Counted from the first letter of the stretch, positions 51,803 through 61,017 are shown. The stretch: DNA of 64,000 nt from Bacteriovoracaceae bacterium (GCA_024711325.1 JANJTC010000001.1:310001-374000); one strand, 5' to 3'. A program made the numbers and translations. The notes: a model not told the origin generated them from the letters alone.

Positions 51803-53155
51803 ATGAGTCGTTCAATCGTTGTATCAAAGTTTGGTGGAACCTCTATGGGGGATCTGGCCTCTATGCAAAGAAGTGCTGCCATCAGCATGGAGCGCGGCTC
51901 GAGTGTCGTCGTGGTATCGGCCACTTCAGGCACTACTGATAAACTCATTGAAACGGCCAAGTCCGCTTCTACCGGAAACATGGAAGAGTGCGGAAAACTG
52001 GTTTTTACAATTAAAGAAAGACATCTGGGTCTGTTAAAACAAACCGGTAATGACTCTCAAACTTTGACTCAACTTGAGAGCTATTTCACTGAGCTCGAGC
52101 TTCTGGTGCAAAACCTCTCGCTCCTAAAAGAGCTCACTCCTCGGGCCTATGACCACATCCTTTCATTAGGTGAAAGAATGTCTTCCCTTATTTTCAGAGA
52201 TGTCCTGGCCCAAACTTTGCCTTCAAAAAAAGTGACTCTTCTGGATGCCAGAACTGTCATTAAAACTGATTCCAATTTCGGTAAAGCGACTCCCTTGATT
52301 GATATCATCAGTCAGGAAGCTGCCAAACGTCTCGATTTATCCGGTGACCATGTTTATGTCACTCAGGGTTTTATTGGTTCTGATCTTCAGAACAATACGA
52401 CCATCTTAGGTCGAGGCGGCTCGGATTATTCGGCGGCCTTATTTGCTGAAGGGATTTCCGCTCATACGTTGGAAATCTGGACGGATGTGGCCGGAGTGGC
52501 CACCACTGATCCAAGACTTTGTCCGAAGGCCCGAATCATTCCAGAGTTATCTTATTCAGAGGCCGGCGAGATGGCCCAATATGGAGCAAAAATTCTCCAT
52601 CCTGCTACGATTGCACCCGCGGTAAGAAAATCTATTCCGGTTTTTGTTGGGTCTAGCTTTGAAAAAGATCTTCCGGGAACATGGATCAGAACTTCGGTTG
52701 ATCTTCGTCCCGCTGTTCGGGCCATCACTAAACGAGGCTCTCAGGCACTCCTGACCATCACTACGCCGACCATGTATAATGCTTATGGTTTTATGAGTGA
52801 GTTGTTCGAAGTTTTTGGCCGCCATCGTGTCTCTGTTGATTGTGTAACCACTTCTGAAATTTCTGTTGCCGTGACGGTTGAAAACGCCACTTTAGAGAAT
52901 GAGACGTTTATCCGGGACTTAGAAAAAGTCGGGAACATTCATATCGAGGCCGGCTATTCACTGATTTCACTTATTGGAAATGAACTGACACAAAAATCCA
53001 GACTCGCCAAGATCATCTTCAACACCATTGATGACGTTAATATCCGCATGATGAGCCTTGGAGCTTCACAATACAACTTCAACTTCCTGGTTCGGGAAGA
53101 TGATTCAAAAGTGGTGATTCAAAATCTTCACCGCGCGCTGATTGAGGAAGTATGA
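51803..53155 (+). CDS. lysC: Aspartokinase
   Basis: A 450-residue monofunctional aspartate kinase: SKFGGTSMGD at residues 8-17, the catalytic domain to about 300 (GRGGSDYSAAL) and two ACT domains after 310 for allosteric control. It phosphorylates aspartate as the first step to lysine/DAP, threonine and methionine. GGAG lies six bases before the ATG. It is the first gene behind the lysine riboswitch and overlaps dapB by four bases. Confidence 0.97.
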   Translation: MSRSIVVSKFGGTSMGDLASMQRSAAISMERGSSVVVVSATSGTTDKLIETAKSASTGNMEECGKLVFTIKERHLGLLKQTGNDSQTLTQLESYFTELELLVQNLSLLKELTPRAYDHILSLGERMSSLIFRDVLAQTLPSKKVTLLDARTVIKTDSNFGKATPLIDIISQEAAKRLDLSGDHVYVTQGFIGSDLQNNTTILGRGGSDYSAALFAEGISAHTLEIWTDVAGVATTDPRLCPKARIIPELSYSEAGEMAQYGAKILHPATIAPAVRKSIPVFVGSSFEKDLPGTWIRTSVDLRPAVRAITKRGSQALLTITTPTMYNAYGFMSELFEVFGRHRVSVDCVTTSEISVAVTVENATLENETFIRDLEKVGNIHIEAGYSLISLIGNELTQKSRLAKIIFNTIDDVNIRMMSLGASQYNFNFLVREDDSKVVIQNLHRALIEEV

Positions 53156-53817
53156 AAATCGCTTTACTCGGGAAAGGGAAAACTGGTTCTAAAGTCCTTG
53201 AGCTCGCCTCGGGTGAAGTTGAAGTCTTTGATTCTAAAAATCTACCGACTTATGAAAAACTGATGAGGCATAACGTGATCGTCTCTTTCCTCCCAGGAGA
53301 GGCGTTCCATGCCTTGATTCCGGTACTTCTTGAAACCAAGAAGCCGGTCGTTACTGGTTCCACTGGTTTTAGCTGGCCTTCTCAATTTGACAAAACTCTC
53401 CAGGAGAAAAAACTTACGTGGATTCATGCCACTAATTTTTCTCTTGGGGTAGTTGTCTTAAAACAATTAATTGAAAGGCTTCATCAGGTTGATCATTTAT
53501 TTAAAGATAAATCCCTCTCTATTCATGAAGTTCATCACACTAAGAAATTAGATGCCCCCTCAGGCACGGCCTTATCCATGAAAGAATGGCTGAATGAACC
53601 CTGTGACATCACTTCTGAACGCACTGGAGATGTCGTTGGACTTCATACTTTAACTCTTGAGACCAATGGAGAGATCCTACGGCTGGTTCATGAGGCCAAA
53701 GACCGCACTCTCTTCGCTGAAGGCGCCCTGTGGGCCGCAAACTATATCACTAAGAACAAGATGGAACCGGGACTTTTTGCATTTCAAAAAGTCGTGGAAA
53801 ACCATCTATCCCTTTAA
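53152..53817 (+). CDS. dapB: Dihydrodipicolinate reductase
   Basis: A 221-residue DapB, shorter than the usual 240-270. Nucleotide-binding start MKIALLGKGKTG, the GSTGFSW segment and the signature EVHHTKKLDAPSGTA with the catalytic histidine and lysine are all present. It makes tetrahydrodipicolinate from the DapA product. Start overlaps lysC (ATGA). Confidence 0.95.
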   Translation: MKIALLGKGKTGSKVLELASGEVEVFDSKNLPTYEKLMRHNVIVSFLPGEAFHALIPVLLETKKPVVTGSTGFSWPSQFDKTLQEKKLTWIHATNFSLGVVVLKQLIERLHQVDHLFKDKSLSIHEVHHTKKLDAPSGTALSMKEWLNEPCDITSERTGDVVGLHTLTLETNGEILRLVHEAKDRTLFAEGALWAANYITKNKMEPGLFAFQKVVENHLSL

Positions 53818-53827
53818 AGGAAGTGTT

Positions 53828-54709
53828 ATGAACTTAACTAGTTATTCTTTGTGGACCGCTGTGGTCACTCCCCTACTCTCCAACGGGTCCTTAGATCTTG
53901 AGAGTCTAACTCGGGTTATTCAAGACCAGGATACTGCTAGCAACGGTCTTCTAATTCTGGGTTCTACCGGGGAAGCACTCAACTTAAATCTCACAATACG
54001 AAAACAAATCATTGAACGCGTCGTAAAGATGAATCCCAAGTCACCCATTATGGTGGGAGTTGGTGGGAATCTTCTGGATGAACAAAAAGAATGGATCCAG
54101 TATTTAGAAACTTTGAATGTTCACGCTTACCTTTTAGTCACCCCTCATTACGCAAAACCAGGTCCCATCGGCCAGTACCAGTGGTTCAAAGAACTGATGG
54201 ATACTTCATCTCGTCCTTGTATGCTTTATAATGTTCCCGGCAGAACCGCTATTGCCATGTCAACTGAAGCTGTCTCACGTTTAAACACTCACAAAAACTT
54301 CTGGGCGATTAAAGAAGCGTCGGGCTCCGTTGAAAAATTCAAAGAATACCTTAAGGCCGCTGGTGGGAAACAGGTTTTCTGTGGTGATGACGCTTTAATG
54401 CCGGAATTTGCTCAAGCTGGTTCAGCGGGACTTATTTCAGTCGCCTCAAATGCCTGGCCAAAAGAAACTCATTTATATGTTGAACAATGCTTAAATAAAA
54501 TTTTTGATGCTAAGGAGCTTTGGACAACTGCTGCTAATAGCTTGTTTGTGGCGTCTAATCCGGTTCCTGTTAAACGACTGATGAAAGAGCAAGGAGTGAT
54601 CAAAACTTCTCACATGATGGCCCCTCTTTCCCATGAGGACATGGCATCCGCAGAACCCGTGCTTACGGCAGATGCAGCAGTTAAACGTTGGTATAAGGAG
54701 ATGATGTAA
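53828..54709 (+). CDS. dapA: 4-hydroxy-tetrahydrodipicolinate synthase
   Basis: 293 residues from the ATG at 53828, which follows GGAAG; the longer frame from 53657 overlaps dapB and adds nothing. Tyr134 (YNVPGRT) and the Schiff-base Lys162 (AIKEASG) match the E. coli positions 133 and 161. It condenses pyruvate with aspartate semialdehyde. The stop and the dapD start share one base. Confidence 0.96.
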   Translation: MNLTSYSLWTAVVTPLLSNGSLDLESLTRVIQDQDTASNGLLILGSTGEALNLNLTIRKQIIERVVKMNPKSPIMVGVGGNLLDEQKEWIQYLETLNVHAYLLVTPHYAKPGPIGQYQWFKELMDTSSRPCMLYNVPGRTAIAMSTEAVSRLNTHKNFWAIKEASGSVEKFKEYLKAAGGKQVFCGDDALMPEFAQAGSAGLISVASNAWPKETHLYVEQCLNKIFDAKELWTTAANSLFVASNPVPVKRLMKEQGVIKTSHMMAPLSHEDMASAEPVLTADAAVKRWYKEMM

Positions 54710-55452
54710 TGAACTGGCAAGAAACACTCGATTTATTGGAAAAAGGTCTCGTTCGTTCCGCTCAAAAAGTGGATGGCAAATGGGTGGCCCAAAAAGAAGT
54801 CAAAGAAGCGATTCTCGCAGCTTTCAAGGCCGGCGAACTTAAAGAATTTGCAGGCGGCTTTGTCGATAAACACAACCTTCCTGCTCGGGAATTTAAAGTT
54901 GAAGATAAGGTTCGTCTGGTTCCTGGTGGATCCAGTGTACGGCGTGGGGCCTATGTCGCTTCTGGTGTAATCATCATGCCACCGGCCTATATCAATGTTG
55001 GTGCTTATGTGGATTCAGGCACCATGGTGGACTCTCACGCTTTAGTGGGCTCATGTGCTCAAATTGGTAAAAACGTTCACCTCTCGGCCGGTGTACAAAT
55101 TGGTGGAGTTCTTGAACCTGTGGGACAAACTCCTGTAGTCATCGAAGACAATGCTTTCATTGGGGCCGGTGCTGTTATCGTTGAAGGTGTCCAGGTTTCA
55201 GAAGGGGCCGTGATTGCTCCAGGAACGATTCTTTCTAAAGGTATTCCGGTTTATGACTGTGTTAATGAGCGCTTGTTGGATGCCGGTGAACCGATTCCTC
55301 CGTATGCAGTGGTAGTGACTGGTTCACGCCCGGTTTCTCAGAATCTTGAGTGGGCGAGTAAAATGGGTCTGCAACTCCGATGCGCCATGATTATTAAGTA
55401 CAAAGACTCCAAAACGTCTGCGGCCTTAGAACTTGAAACTCTTTTGAGGTAA
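54709..55452 (+). CDS. dapD: Tetrahydrodipicolinate N-succinyltransferase
   Basis: A 247-residue left-handed beta-helix acyltransferase. PPAYINVGAYVDSGTMVDSH, GSCAQIGKNVHLS and GGVLEP are the DapD signature rather than DapH. It starts the succinylase branch of DAP synthesis. The later enzymes of the branch (aminotransferase, DapE, DapF) are not in this operon. Starts immediately at the end of dapA; lysA follows after four bases. Confidence 0.93.
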   Translation: MNWQETLDLLEKGLVRSAQKVDGKWVAQKEVKEAILAAFKAGELKEFAGGFVDKHNLPAREFKVEDKVRLVPGGSSVRRGAYVASGVIIMPPAYINVGAYVDSGTMVDSHALVGSCAQIGKNVHLSAGVQIGGVLEPVGQTPVVIEDNAFIGAGAVIVEGVQVSEGAVIAPGTILSKGIPVYDCVNERLLDAGEPIPPYAVVVTGSRPVSQNLEWASKMGLQLRCAMIIKYKDSKTSAALELETLLR

Positions 55453-55456
55453 AACA

Positions 55457-56650
55457 ATGAACCGAACTGATCATATCAAAGAAGTGATAAGCCGATTTCA
55501 ATCATCATTTTATTTCTATGACCTTGATCAGTTCGAAATCCATATCAAGAGTATAAAGGCATCACTTCATCCGGACATTAAAGTCTGGTATGCGACCAAG
55601 GCCAATCCTCTGACGGAAATCCTTCGTATCTTAAATAAAAATGGCTTCGGTGCAGATGTGGCAAGCTTAGGCGAACTTAAGCAAGCACGGACGGCCGGAT
55701 ATGGACCAAAGGACTTAATTGCAACAGGTCCTGCCAAATCCAAAAGTTATCTGGCCGGTCTCATGCAGGCGGAAGTTCAGGCCATCGTGATTGAGAGTAT
55801 CAATCAGTTAAAAGATTTAAATGAAATAGCAGGCAAGCTTGGCCGGACTCAGGAAGTGCTACTGCGAGTACAGCTTGAGTGGGATGATGACTTAAAAAGT
55901 GTCCTGGGTGGCTCAAGCATTACTCCTTTTGGACTAGGCATTGAGGACTGGAAAGAAATAGATCTTAAGAACTATAAAAACCTCAAAGTTCAAGGTCTTC
56001 ATTGTTTTCAATGGGGAAATATCCTCGATATCGAGCAGCTAGAAAAGGTTTGGGATCATACTATCTTGGCCTGTCAGAAACTTTCTTTCGAGATGGGTTT
56101 TCCATTGCAGGTTCTGGATCTAGGAGGAGGCCTTGGACTGTCTTATAAAGATGATCGGGAGCTGAATTTCTCTGAGGTTCAAGACCTTCTCATCAAGCTT
56201 AAAACAAAATATGAACTCAATAAAATCTGGCTTGAATTAGGTCGCTTTTCTATTGGTAAGTTTGGCTCTTACTTCACTCGGATTGTTGATATCAAAACAG
56301 TAAGAGGAAAAAATATCGTGGTGACTGAAGGTGGGATTAACCACATGGCCCGACCTGCCCTGGTAGGAGAGTCCTTTCCATGTGAAGCCTTCATGCTTGA
56401 AGATTCTGAACTTACCTCCTACGCAGTTCACGGGCCACTCTGCACGGCCTTGGACACTCTGGGTGAATTCCAGCTCCCTATCAGCTTAAAGGTTGGAGAC
56501 TGGTTAGAATTCAAACGCACCGGTGCTTACGGCTTCTCGGAGAGTATGCCTTATTTTCTGTGCCATAATCTGGTAGGAGAGGCCATTGTTTATCAAAATG
56601 AACTTATGGTACCGAGAATGCCTAAAACAAACTTGGAGTGGATGGTCTAA
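55457..56650 (+). CDS. lysA: Diaminopimelate decarboxylase
   Basis: A 397-residue PLP enzyme of the alanine racemase-like fold. The PLP lysine is Lys48 in YATKANP; LDLGGGLG binds phosphate; CTALDTLG and GAYG close the active site. It decarboxylates meso-DAP to lysine. It is the last gene under the lysine riboswitch. The end overlaps the convergent PilZ gene by four bases. An ornithine/carboxynorspermidine decarboxylase-type role is less likely in this operon. Confidence 0.9.
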   Translation: MNRTDHIKEVISRFQSSFYFYDLDQFEIHIKSIKASLHPDIKVWYATKANPLTEILRILNKNGFGADVASLGELKQARTAGYGPKDLIATGPAKSKSYLAGLMQAEVQAIVIESINQLKDLNEIAGKLGRTQEVLLRVQLEWDDDLKSVLGGSSITPFGLGIEDWKEIDLKNYKNLKVQGLHCFQWGNILDIEQLEKVWDHTILACQKLSFEMGFPLQVLDLGGGLGLSYKDDRELNFSEVQDLLIKLKTKYELNKIWLELGRFSIGKFGSYFTRIVDIKTVRGKNIVVTEGGINHMARPALVGESFPCEAFMLEDSELTSYAVHGPLCTALDTLGEFQLPISLKVGDWLEFKRTGAYGFSESMPYFLCHNLVGEAIVYQNELMVPRMPKTNLEWMV

Positions 56651-57255
56651 GCAAATTCCAGCCCCACTGCATACAGAACTGATCTACCCAACGTGGCCCC
56701 TTTAAAGACCCTTACGGATTTTACAACACACTCAGTGTGCTCAATCCCCTTGCTCGCCCGCAGGATTTTAATCTTTTGCTCAAGTCTAAGATTTTTTACG
56801 GTTTCATCTGATAAGGACAAACACATCCCATGTTGGGATAAATCAAGCAGGAAGGCGGTGGTTGTGCTTGATTTAATCTGGATTTCAAAATCAATTCGAT
56901 CTTCAAATTTATAAGAAACCCTGGGACTTCTTCTTCGTTCAATTCCTTTGGCCATCGATGGAATACTTAAATAGGCAGTTTGACCGTTACAGCTTAGAAC
57001 CTTTGATTTAAAAACCAGTGTGCCTCCCTCAAGGGCAAAAAGGACATCCTCTCCAATGGGAATTTCAACATTTTGAGAAAACTCAATTTTTAATTCCTGG
57101 CGGTCATTGACTTTTAAGATAGTTACTTTCTCATTGATGATGGCCACACCTTCTTCATTTCTTTTCCAAACATAGGCAGAAGTCTGGCTTAGGGCGGCCT
57201 GAGTGATTTGGGATATAAGTTCTTGAACAGTCTTTACGTCTTTTTCTAACGTCAT
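56647..57255 (-). CDS. PilZ-domain protein (YcgR-like)
   Basis: A 202-residue protein. Residues 45-105 look like a YcgR-type flagellar-brake N-domain; residues about 105-200 are PilZ with the c-di-GMP motifs RRRSPR and DLSQHGM (D/NxSxxG). It probably binds cyclic di-GMP in the cytoplasm. It is monocistronic by position and convergent with lysA. Partners unknown. Confidence 0.85.
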   Translation of the reverse strand: MTLEKDVKTVQELISQITQAALSQTSAYVWKRNEEGVAIINEKVTILKVNDRQELKIEFSQNVEIPIGEDVLFALEGGTLVFKSKVLSCNGQTAYLSIPSMAKGIERRRSPRVSYKFEDRIDFEIQIKSSTTTAFLLDLSQHGMCLSLSDETVKNLRLEQKIKILRASKGIEHTECVVKSVRVFKGATLGRSVLYAVGLEFA

Positions 57256-57449
57256 AGGATCTTGATTATATACTCTTTGTTTGTCTTAAATCTAAATAAA
57301 AGCACCTCCGGTCGAGGGTTAACATTTCGAAATCTTTCACTTTATTGAGAATTTTAGCTTCATTCTATTTATGAAAAGGGGTAAATTCTGCTGACTCAAA
57401 AAGTTTGCCATCTAAACCCTGTTGAATCTTCAGACTGACTTCTATCGCC

Positions 57450-58286
57450 TTGAAATCCCTGTTAGGCTTGACTTCTATGGCCATATTGATGATCGTCATC
57501 ACTTTTTTTATGAGTGGGGTATTTGCCCAGAGAAATGATCCGGAACATTTCCGCTATCAAGTTCTTATTTCTGACCCTACCACGTCTACCGTAACCAAAG
57601 AGAGTTTCCAGAGTATTCCGTCCCTGATTTATTCCCTTCATTTAAATGATCTGAAAAAAATTGGTCGCACAATTGAAGTCAAAACAGATTGGGAAAAACC
57701 TTTTTTCACTGCCTGGGCCCATCAGGAGAGTTCCATTCATTACTCCTTAAATTTCTGGGGAGGTCTGGCACGAATTCCAGGCATGAATGATGAAGGTCAG
57801 GCGCTGATTGCTTGTCATGAATTAGGTCATGTACTGGGTGGTGAACCCAAAATTAAAATCAAAGAATTTATCTGGTCATCAGCGGAAGGCCAGTCCGATT
57901 ATTTTGCGACAGGTATTTGCCTGAAACGTTACTTCACTTTTCAACATAAGATAAAAAATCTCACTATCCCAAAGGACATTCCCGAAGTCTCCTTTACTTT
58001 ATGCCGCACCTCTTATGCAGATAATCTAGATTTTTTGGTTTGCTTAAACAGCAGCAAAGCGATTAATGCTTTTAAAAATGTACTGATTCATTTGGGACAG
58101 TATTCGGAGAGTCTTGAAATTGATACTCCCTCTCAGGATCAGGTTAGGATGACGATGTATGACTCTTATCCTGAAAAACAATGTCGCATTGATACTCTGT
58201 TTCAGGGAAGCTTATGCTCCGAAAAAAGTTTTCCTTGTCTAAAAAACCAGGTTGGTTCCAGACCTGCCTGTTGGTATCATCAATGA
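57450..58286 (+). CDS. Exported HExxH metallopeptidase-like protein
   Basis: A 278-residue protein with an N-terminal signal or anchor (MKSLLGLTSMAILMIVITFF) read from TTG at 57450; ATG at 57477 is an alternative. The zinc motif is HELGH (His123, Glu124, His127), and Glu146 in SAEGQSDYF is a likely third ligand. Several cysteines follow. The family is not certain (gluzincin-like). The next gene's ATG overlaps its stop. Confidence 0.7.
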   Translation: MKSLLGLTSMAILMIVITFFMSGVFAQRNDPEHFRYQVLISDPTTSTVTKESFQSIPSLIYSLHLNDLKKIGRTIEVKTDWEKPFFTAWAHQESSIHYSLNFWGGLARIPGMNDEGQALIACHELGHVLGGEPKIKIKEFIWSSAEGQSDYFATGICLKRYFTFQHKIKNLTIPKDIPEVSFTLCRTSYADNLDFLVCLNSSKAINAFKNVLIHLGQYSESLEIDTPSQDQVRMTMYDSYPEKQCRIDTLFQGSLCSEKSFPCLKNQVGSRPACWYHQ

Positions 58287-58786
58287 AGGCCCTATTCTTT
58301 ATTTGTCTACTCTTTACTGCGAGCATTGCAATGGCGAAATCCAAGGCCCAATACAAAATACTTGAAGGCAAGCTTCACAAAGGTGGCACGGCCTTTACTG
58401 AAGTTCTTCCTGATGCGAATCTGTTCCGGGTAAAAATGGGTTATGAAATCATTAAGAAGGCTTGGGCCCCAATATCATCTGAATTCTTAAAAGGTGAAAG
58501 GATGATTGATTTGCCGGTTCAGTTCAAAGATGAGCGAGGTTATCTGGAACTAGAAAGTCATGGCTCTATGACAATTCCTGACGGGCATATCAAATTCATC
58601 AGAAGGACAGTTATAGGTGATAAGCATGATGCTTATGAAGTGCAGGTGTTGCCAAAAAATGGTAAGGCCAAAATTGAATTAGTCTATCATCCTGATCTAC
58701 CATCAGTTGGATGGGGTCGCATGAAAATCACATTCATTAGTCACATCCCATTATTAAACGGCTATGAAATGACCATGGAATTGTAA
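58283..58786 (+). CDS. Exported protein, unknown
   Basis: 167 residues from the ATG at 58283, which overlaps the previous stop (ATGA) and starts a signal peptide (MKALFFICLLFTASIAMA). The mature part is a small beta-rich domain. No family recognised. Coupled to the metallopeptidase gene, so it may be its partner or inhibitor; that is inference only. Confidence 0.6.
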   Translation: MKALFFICLLFTASIAMAKSKAQYKILEGKLHKGGTAFTEVLPDANLFRVKMGYEIIKKAWAPISSEFLKGERMIDLPVQFKDERGYLELESHGSMTIPDGHIKFIRRTVIGDKHDAYEVQVLPKNGKAKIELVYHPDLPSVGWGRMKITFISHIPLLNGYEMTMEL

Positions 58787-58789
58787 GTA

Positions 58790-58856
58790 CTTAAGCTATA
58801 AGCTTAAGATTTATTAAGCTTTCCTCGATGAATTACCGAAAAGTAATAACATCGAG
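58790..58856. promoter_or_regulatory. Two inverted repeats before the 58864 gene
   Basis: CTTAAGCT-ATA-AGCTTAAG (58790-58808) and CTCGATG...CATCGAG (58824-58830 with 58850-58856) lie in the 77-base gap. They may mark an operator or a weak terminator plus promoter. No T-run of note. Confidence 0.35.
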
Positions 58857-58863
58857 TTAACAT

Positions 58864-59253
58864 ATGAAGTTTTTCTTATCTTTCATCCTTCTTCCTTTAA
58901 TAACCTATGCTGAGAATCCCCATCCACTTGCACCATCGGGGTGGGTAGAACTCAACAGCATTTCGCCTGTCATTCTCACTTGGGCCTATGCAGATCCTAC
59001 TAAAGGACTCATGGATGTTCCAAGCTTCATGGTTCAAAAACATCCAAGATCAAAAAAATTTGAAAAGTTTGTTCTGGAAGGAAAACCGGATTCCTCTTTA
59101 TGTCGGCATATTGCTGCTAAGAAAAGTTCAGAGTGGTCCCAGTCATGGTGTCTTAGAAAAGATTCCGCTATGGTGTTGATCTGGAAAGGAGAAGAATCGA
59201 TCATTGGTCCCCATAAAAAAGGTCTTATGAACTGGATTCTTACTCATGAATAA
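58864..59253 (+). CDS. Small exported protein, unknown
   Basis: A 129-residue protein with a signal peptide (MKFFLSFILLPLITYA). Two cysteines (SSLCRHIA, SWCLRK) could form a disulfide. No family recognised. Its end overlaps the start of the GGDEF gene by eight bases, so the two are probably translated together. Confidence 0.6.
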   Translation: MKFFLSFILLPLITYAENPHPLAPSGWVELNSISPVILTWAYADPTKGLMDVPSFMVQKHPRSKKFEKFVLEGKPDSSLCRHIAAKKSSEWSQSWCLRKDSAMVLIWKGEESIIGPHKKGLMNWILTHE

Positions 59254-60826
59254 AATCATTACAGGATTGATACTGGTCATATTCTCATTACCTATCTCAG
59301 CAGATATTTGTGATACCACTGATTTTTTTCCTGAGACCACTCTCCTGAGTCAGCAGGTGGTTAAAGTGAGTGAGGCCAAGTGCGCCGACAAACTAGATGA
59401 TAACTATATGGATCTGGTTACCGGCTGCCTAGCTGGCGGATGGAAGGCCGGGGCAGGAATGGTTCAAGGCTTTATTGATCTAATAAAGCTCCTATTAATA
59501 GATGCTCCTTCCTGGTTATGGAAAGAGGCCAGCGACAGTATAGAGAAGTTAATCTCAGGAGATTTAAACCCCATCGAGATGGCAATTGCTATCGCCGATA
59601 TCAATTTATCATCTCAAAGTAACATTTGGGATACCGCTAAAAACTATTGGGATGCTTTTGTTAAATTCAGCAAAGACTTAAAAAATAGCTTAGTAAAAGA
59701 AATAAAAGGCTTCCCTTGTCTTCCCCTTGAAAAACAAAGTAAAATCATCTGCCAGGGGGTGAGCAATGTTTTTCTGTTAGTCGTCTCCCCGGCCAAATTC
59801 ATTCAAGGGGCCAAATGGGGAATCAGCACTGCCAAGGCACTTACCCAATTTGTGAATGAAACAAAACTGATGCATGGTCTTGAAAAAATATCCCTTGCCG
59901 ACCGCTTGAAACTTGCCACAACCTCAATGAAAGTGAGTCCGCAAATTGGAAAATCCTTGCTCAAACTCAAGGATGGAGAATTATTTGAAGTTGAGCTTCC
60001 TGATGGGCAAAAAATCATTCAATACGCTAAAAATGTACAAGGCAAAGATGGAAAAATTCATCAGATCACAAGAGAAGTTCCCCTCGACGCAAAAACCCTC
60101 GCCATTGATTCAAACTCCGCCATTGGAAAAGAAATTTTGGGCCAAATGGTCAAAGCTCATGCCGGCAAATCGAGTCTCATTTTTGTCGATGTTAACCATC
60201 TAGGTAAAACCAACTATTTTGCAGGTGGAACCCAGGCCGGAGATCAGTATCTCACCAGCGTTGCCGAGTCCCTTCGTAAAACCTTAAGACCAGGAGACGT
60301 GGTATTTAAAAATGGAGGAGATGAACTGGTGGTAGTCCTCGGAAGTAATAATCCACAAGTCGTAAAACAGATATCACAACGGATGATTAATGAAGTTGAT
60401 CATAACCCCATTGTTCGTCAAATATTCCGGCAGGAAGTGAAAACGGCGGTACAAAAATATAAAGATGTTAATCGGGCCAAAAACCTTAATGACTTACCTG
60501 AGTCGCTCGTATCTTCATTCACAAAAGCTGATGTTGCCCTTGCTAAGAGTGATTTTGAAAACTTTAAAAGACTTAAGTTAAATGAGTATAAAAAAGAATT
60601 CAAGGAGCAGGCAACTTACCGTGGATCAATCTCGGTAGGATCATCCATAATTAAATCCAATGAAGAACTGCCAATGGTTTTAAAGCGGGCCGAAGAACAG
60701 GCATCCAGAGTTAAAGCTGAATATAAAATTCGCACAGGACATGACATTTCAAAATATAATATTAATGTTCTACCGATGGATAATGTGAGGAAATGGGCGC
60801 CTCCTCTGGCGATGGATCCAAATTAG
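59246..60826 (+). CDS. GGDEF-domain protein with signal peptide (exported diguanylate cyclase-like)
   Basis: A 526-residue protein. It begins with a signal peptide (MNKIITGLILVIFSLPISA), followed by a ~170-residue helical region with five cysteines and no further convincing membrane helix. Residues about 305-526 are a GGDEF fold: DVNHLGKTN for metal and base binding, GDQYL, the inhibitory-site RPGD at 348-351 and GGDEL at 357-361 in place of GGDEF. An insertion of about 70 residues lies between the motif and the final GSISVGS strand. The signal peptide would place the enzyme outside the cytoplasm, away from GTP, unless it is delivered into another cell. Confidence 0.82.
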   Translation: MNKIITGLILVIFSLPISADICDTTDFFPETTLLSQQVVKVSEAKCADKLDDNYMDLVTGCLAGGWKAGAGMVQGFIDLIKLLLIDAPSWLWKEASDSIEKLISGDLNPIEMAIAIADINLSSQSNIWDTAKNYWDAFVKFSKDLKNSLVKEIKGFPCLPLEKQSKIICQGVSNVFLLVVSPAKFIQGAKWGISTAKALTQFVNETKLMHGLEKISLADRLKLATTSMKVSPQIGKSLLKLKDGELFEVELPDGQKIIQYAKNVQGKDGKIHQITREVPLDAKTLAIDSNSAIGKEILGQMVKAHAGKSSLIFVDVNHLGKTNYFAGGTQAGDQYLTSVAESLRKTLRPGDVVFKNGGDELVVVLGSNNPQVVKQISQRMINEVDHNPIVRQIFRQEVKTAVQKYKDVNRAKNLNDLPESLVSSFTKADVALAKSDFENFKRLKLNEYKKEFKEQATYRGSISVGSSIIKSNEELPMVLKRAEEQASRVKAEYKIRTGHDISKYNINVLPMDNVRKWAPPLAMDPN

Positions 60827-60834
60827 AAAAAAAA

Positions 60835-60862
60835 AAGGGCCCCCTGCAAGAGGCCCATTTTT
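60835..60862 (+). terminator. Terminator after the GGDEF gene
   Basis: GGGCC (60837-60841) and GGCCC (60852-60856) form a short GC stem between an A-tract and ATTTTT. Moderate strength. Confidence 0.6.
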
Positions 60863-61017
60863 AGGCTTTTTAGTTAAGGCCAGAAATCCCTCTCTGGACT
60901 AAAAACAATCTTCCTTGATTCTTAATTTAGGCTTACTACAATCTTAAGGTTAGCTAAGGTAAAGGGGAAATCTTTCTTTTCTTACTTTTACTAACTTATC
61001 CCCGTATTCACTCTTAA

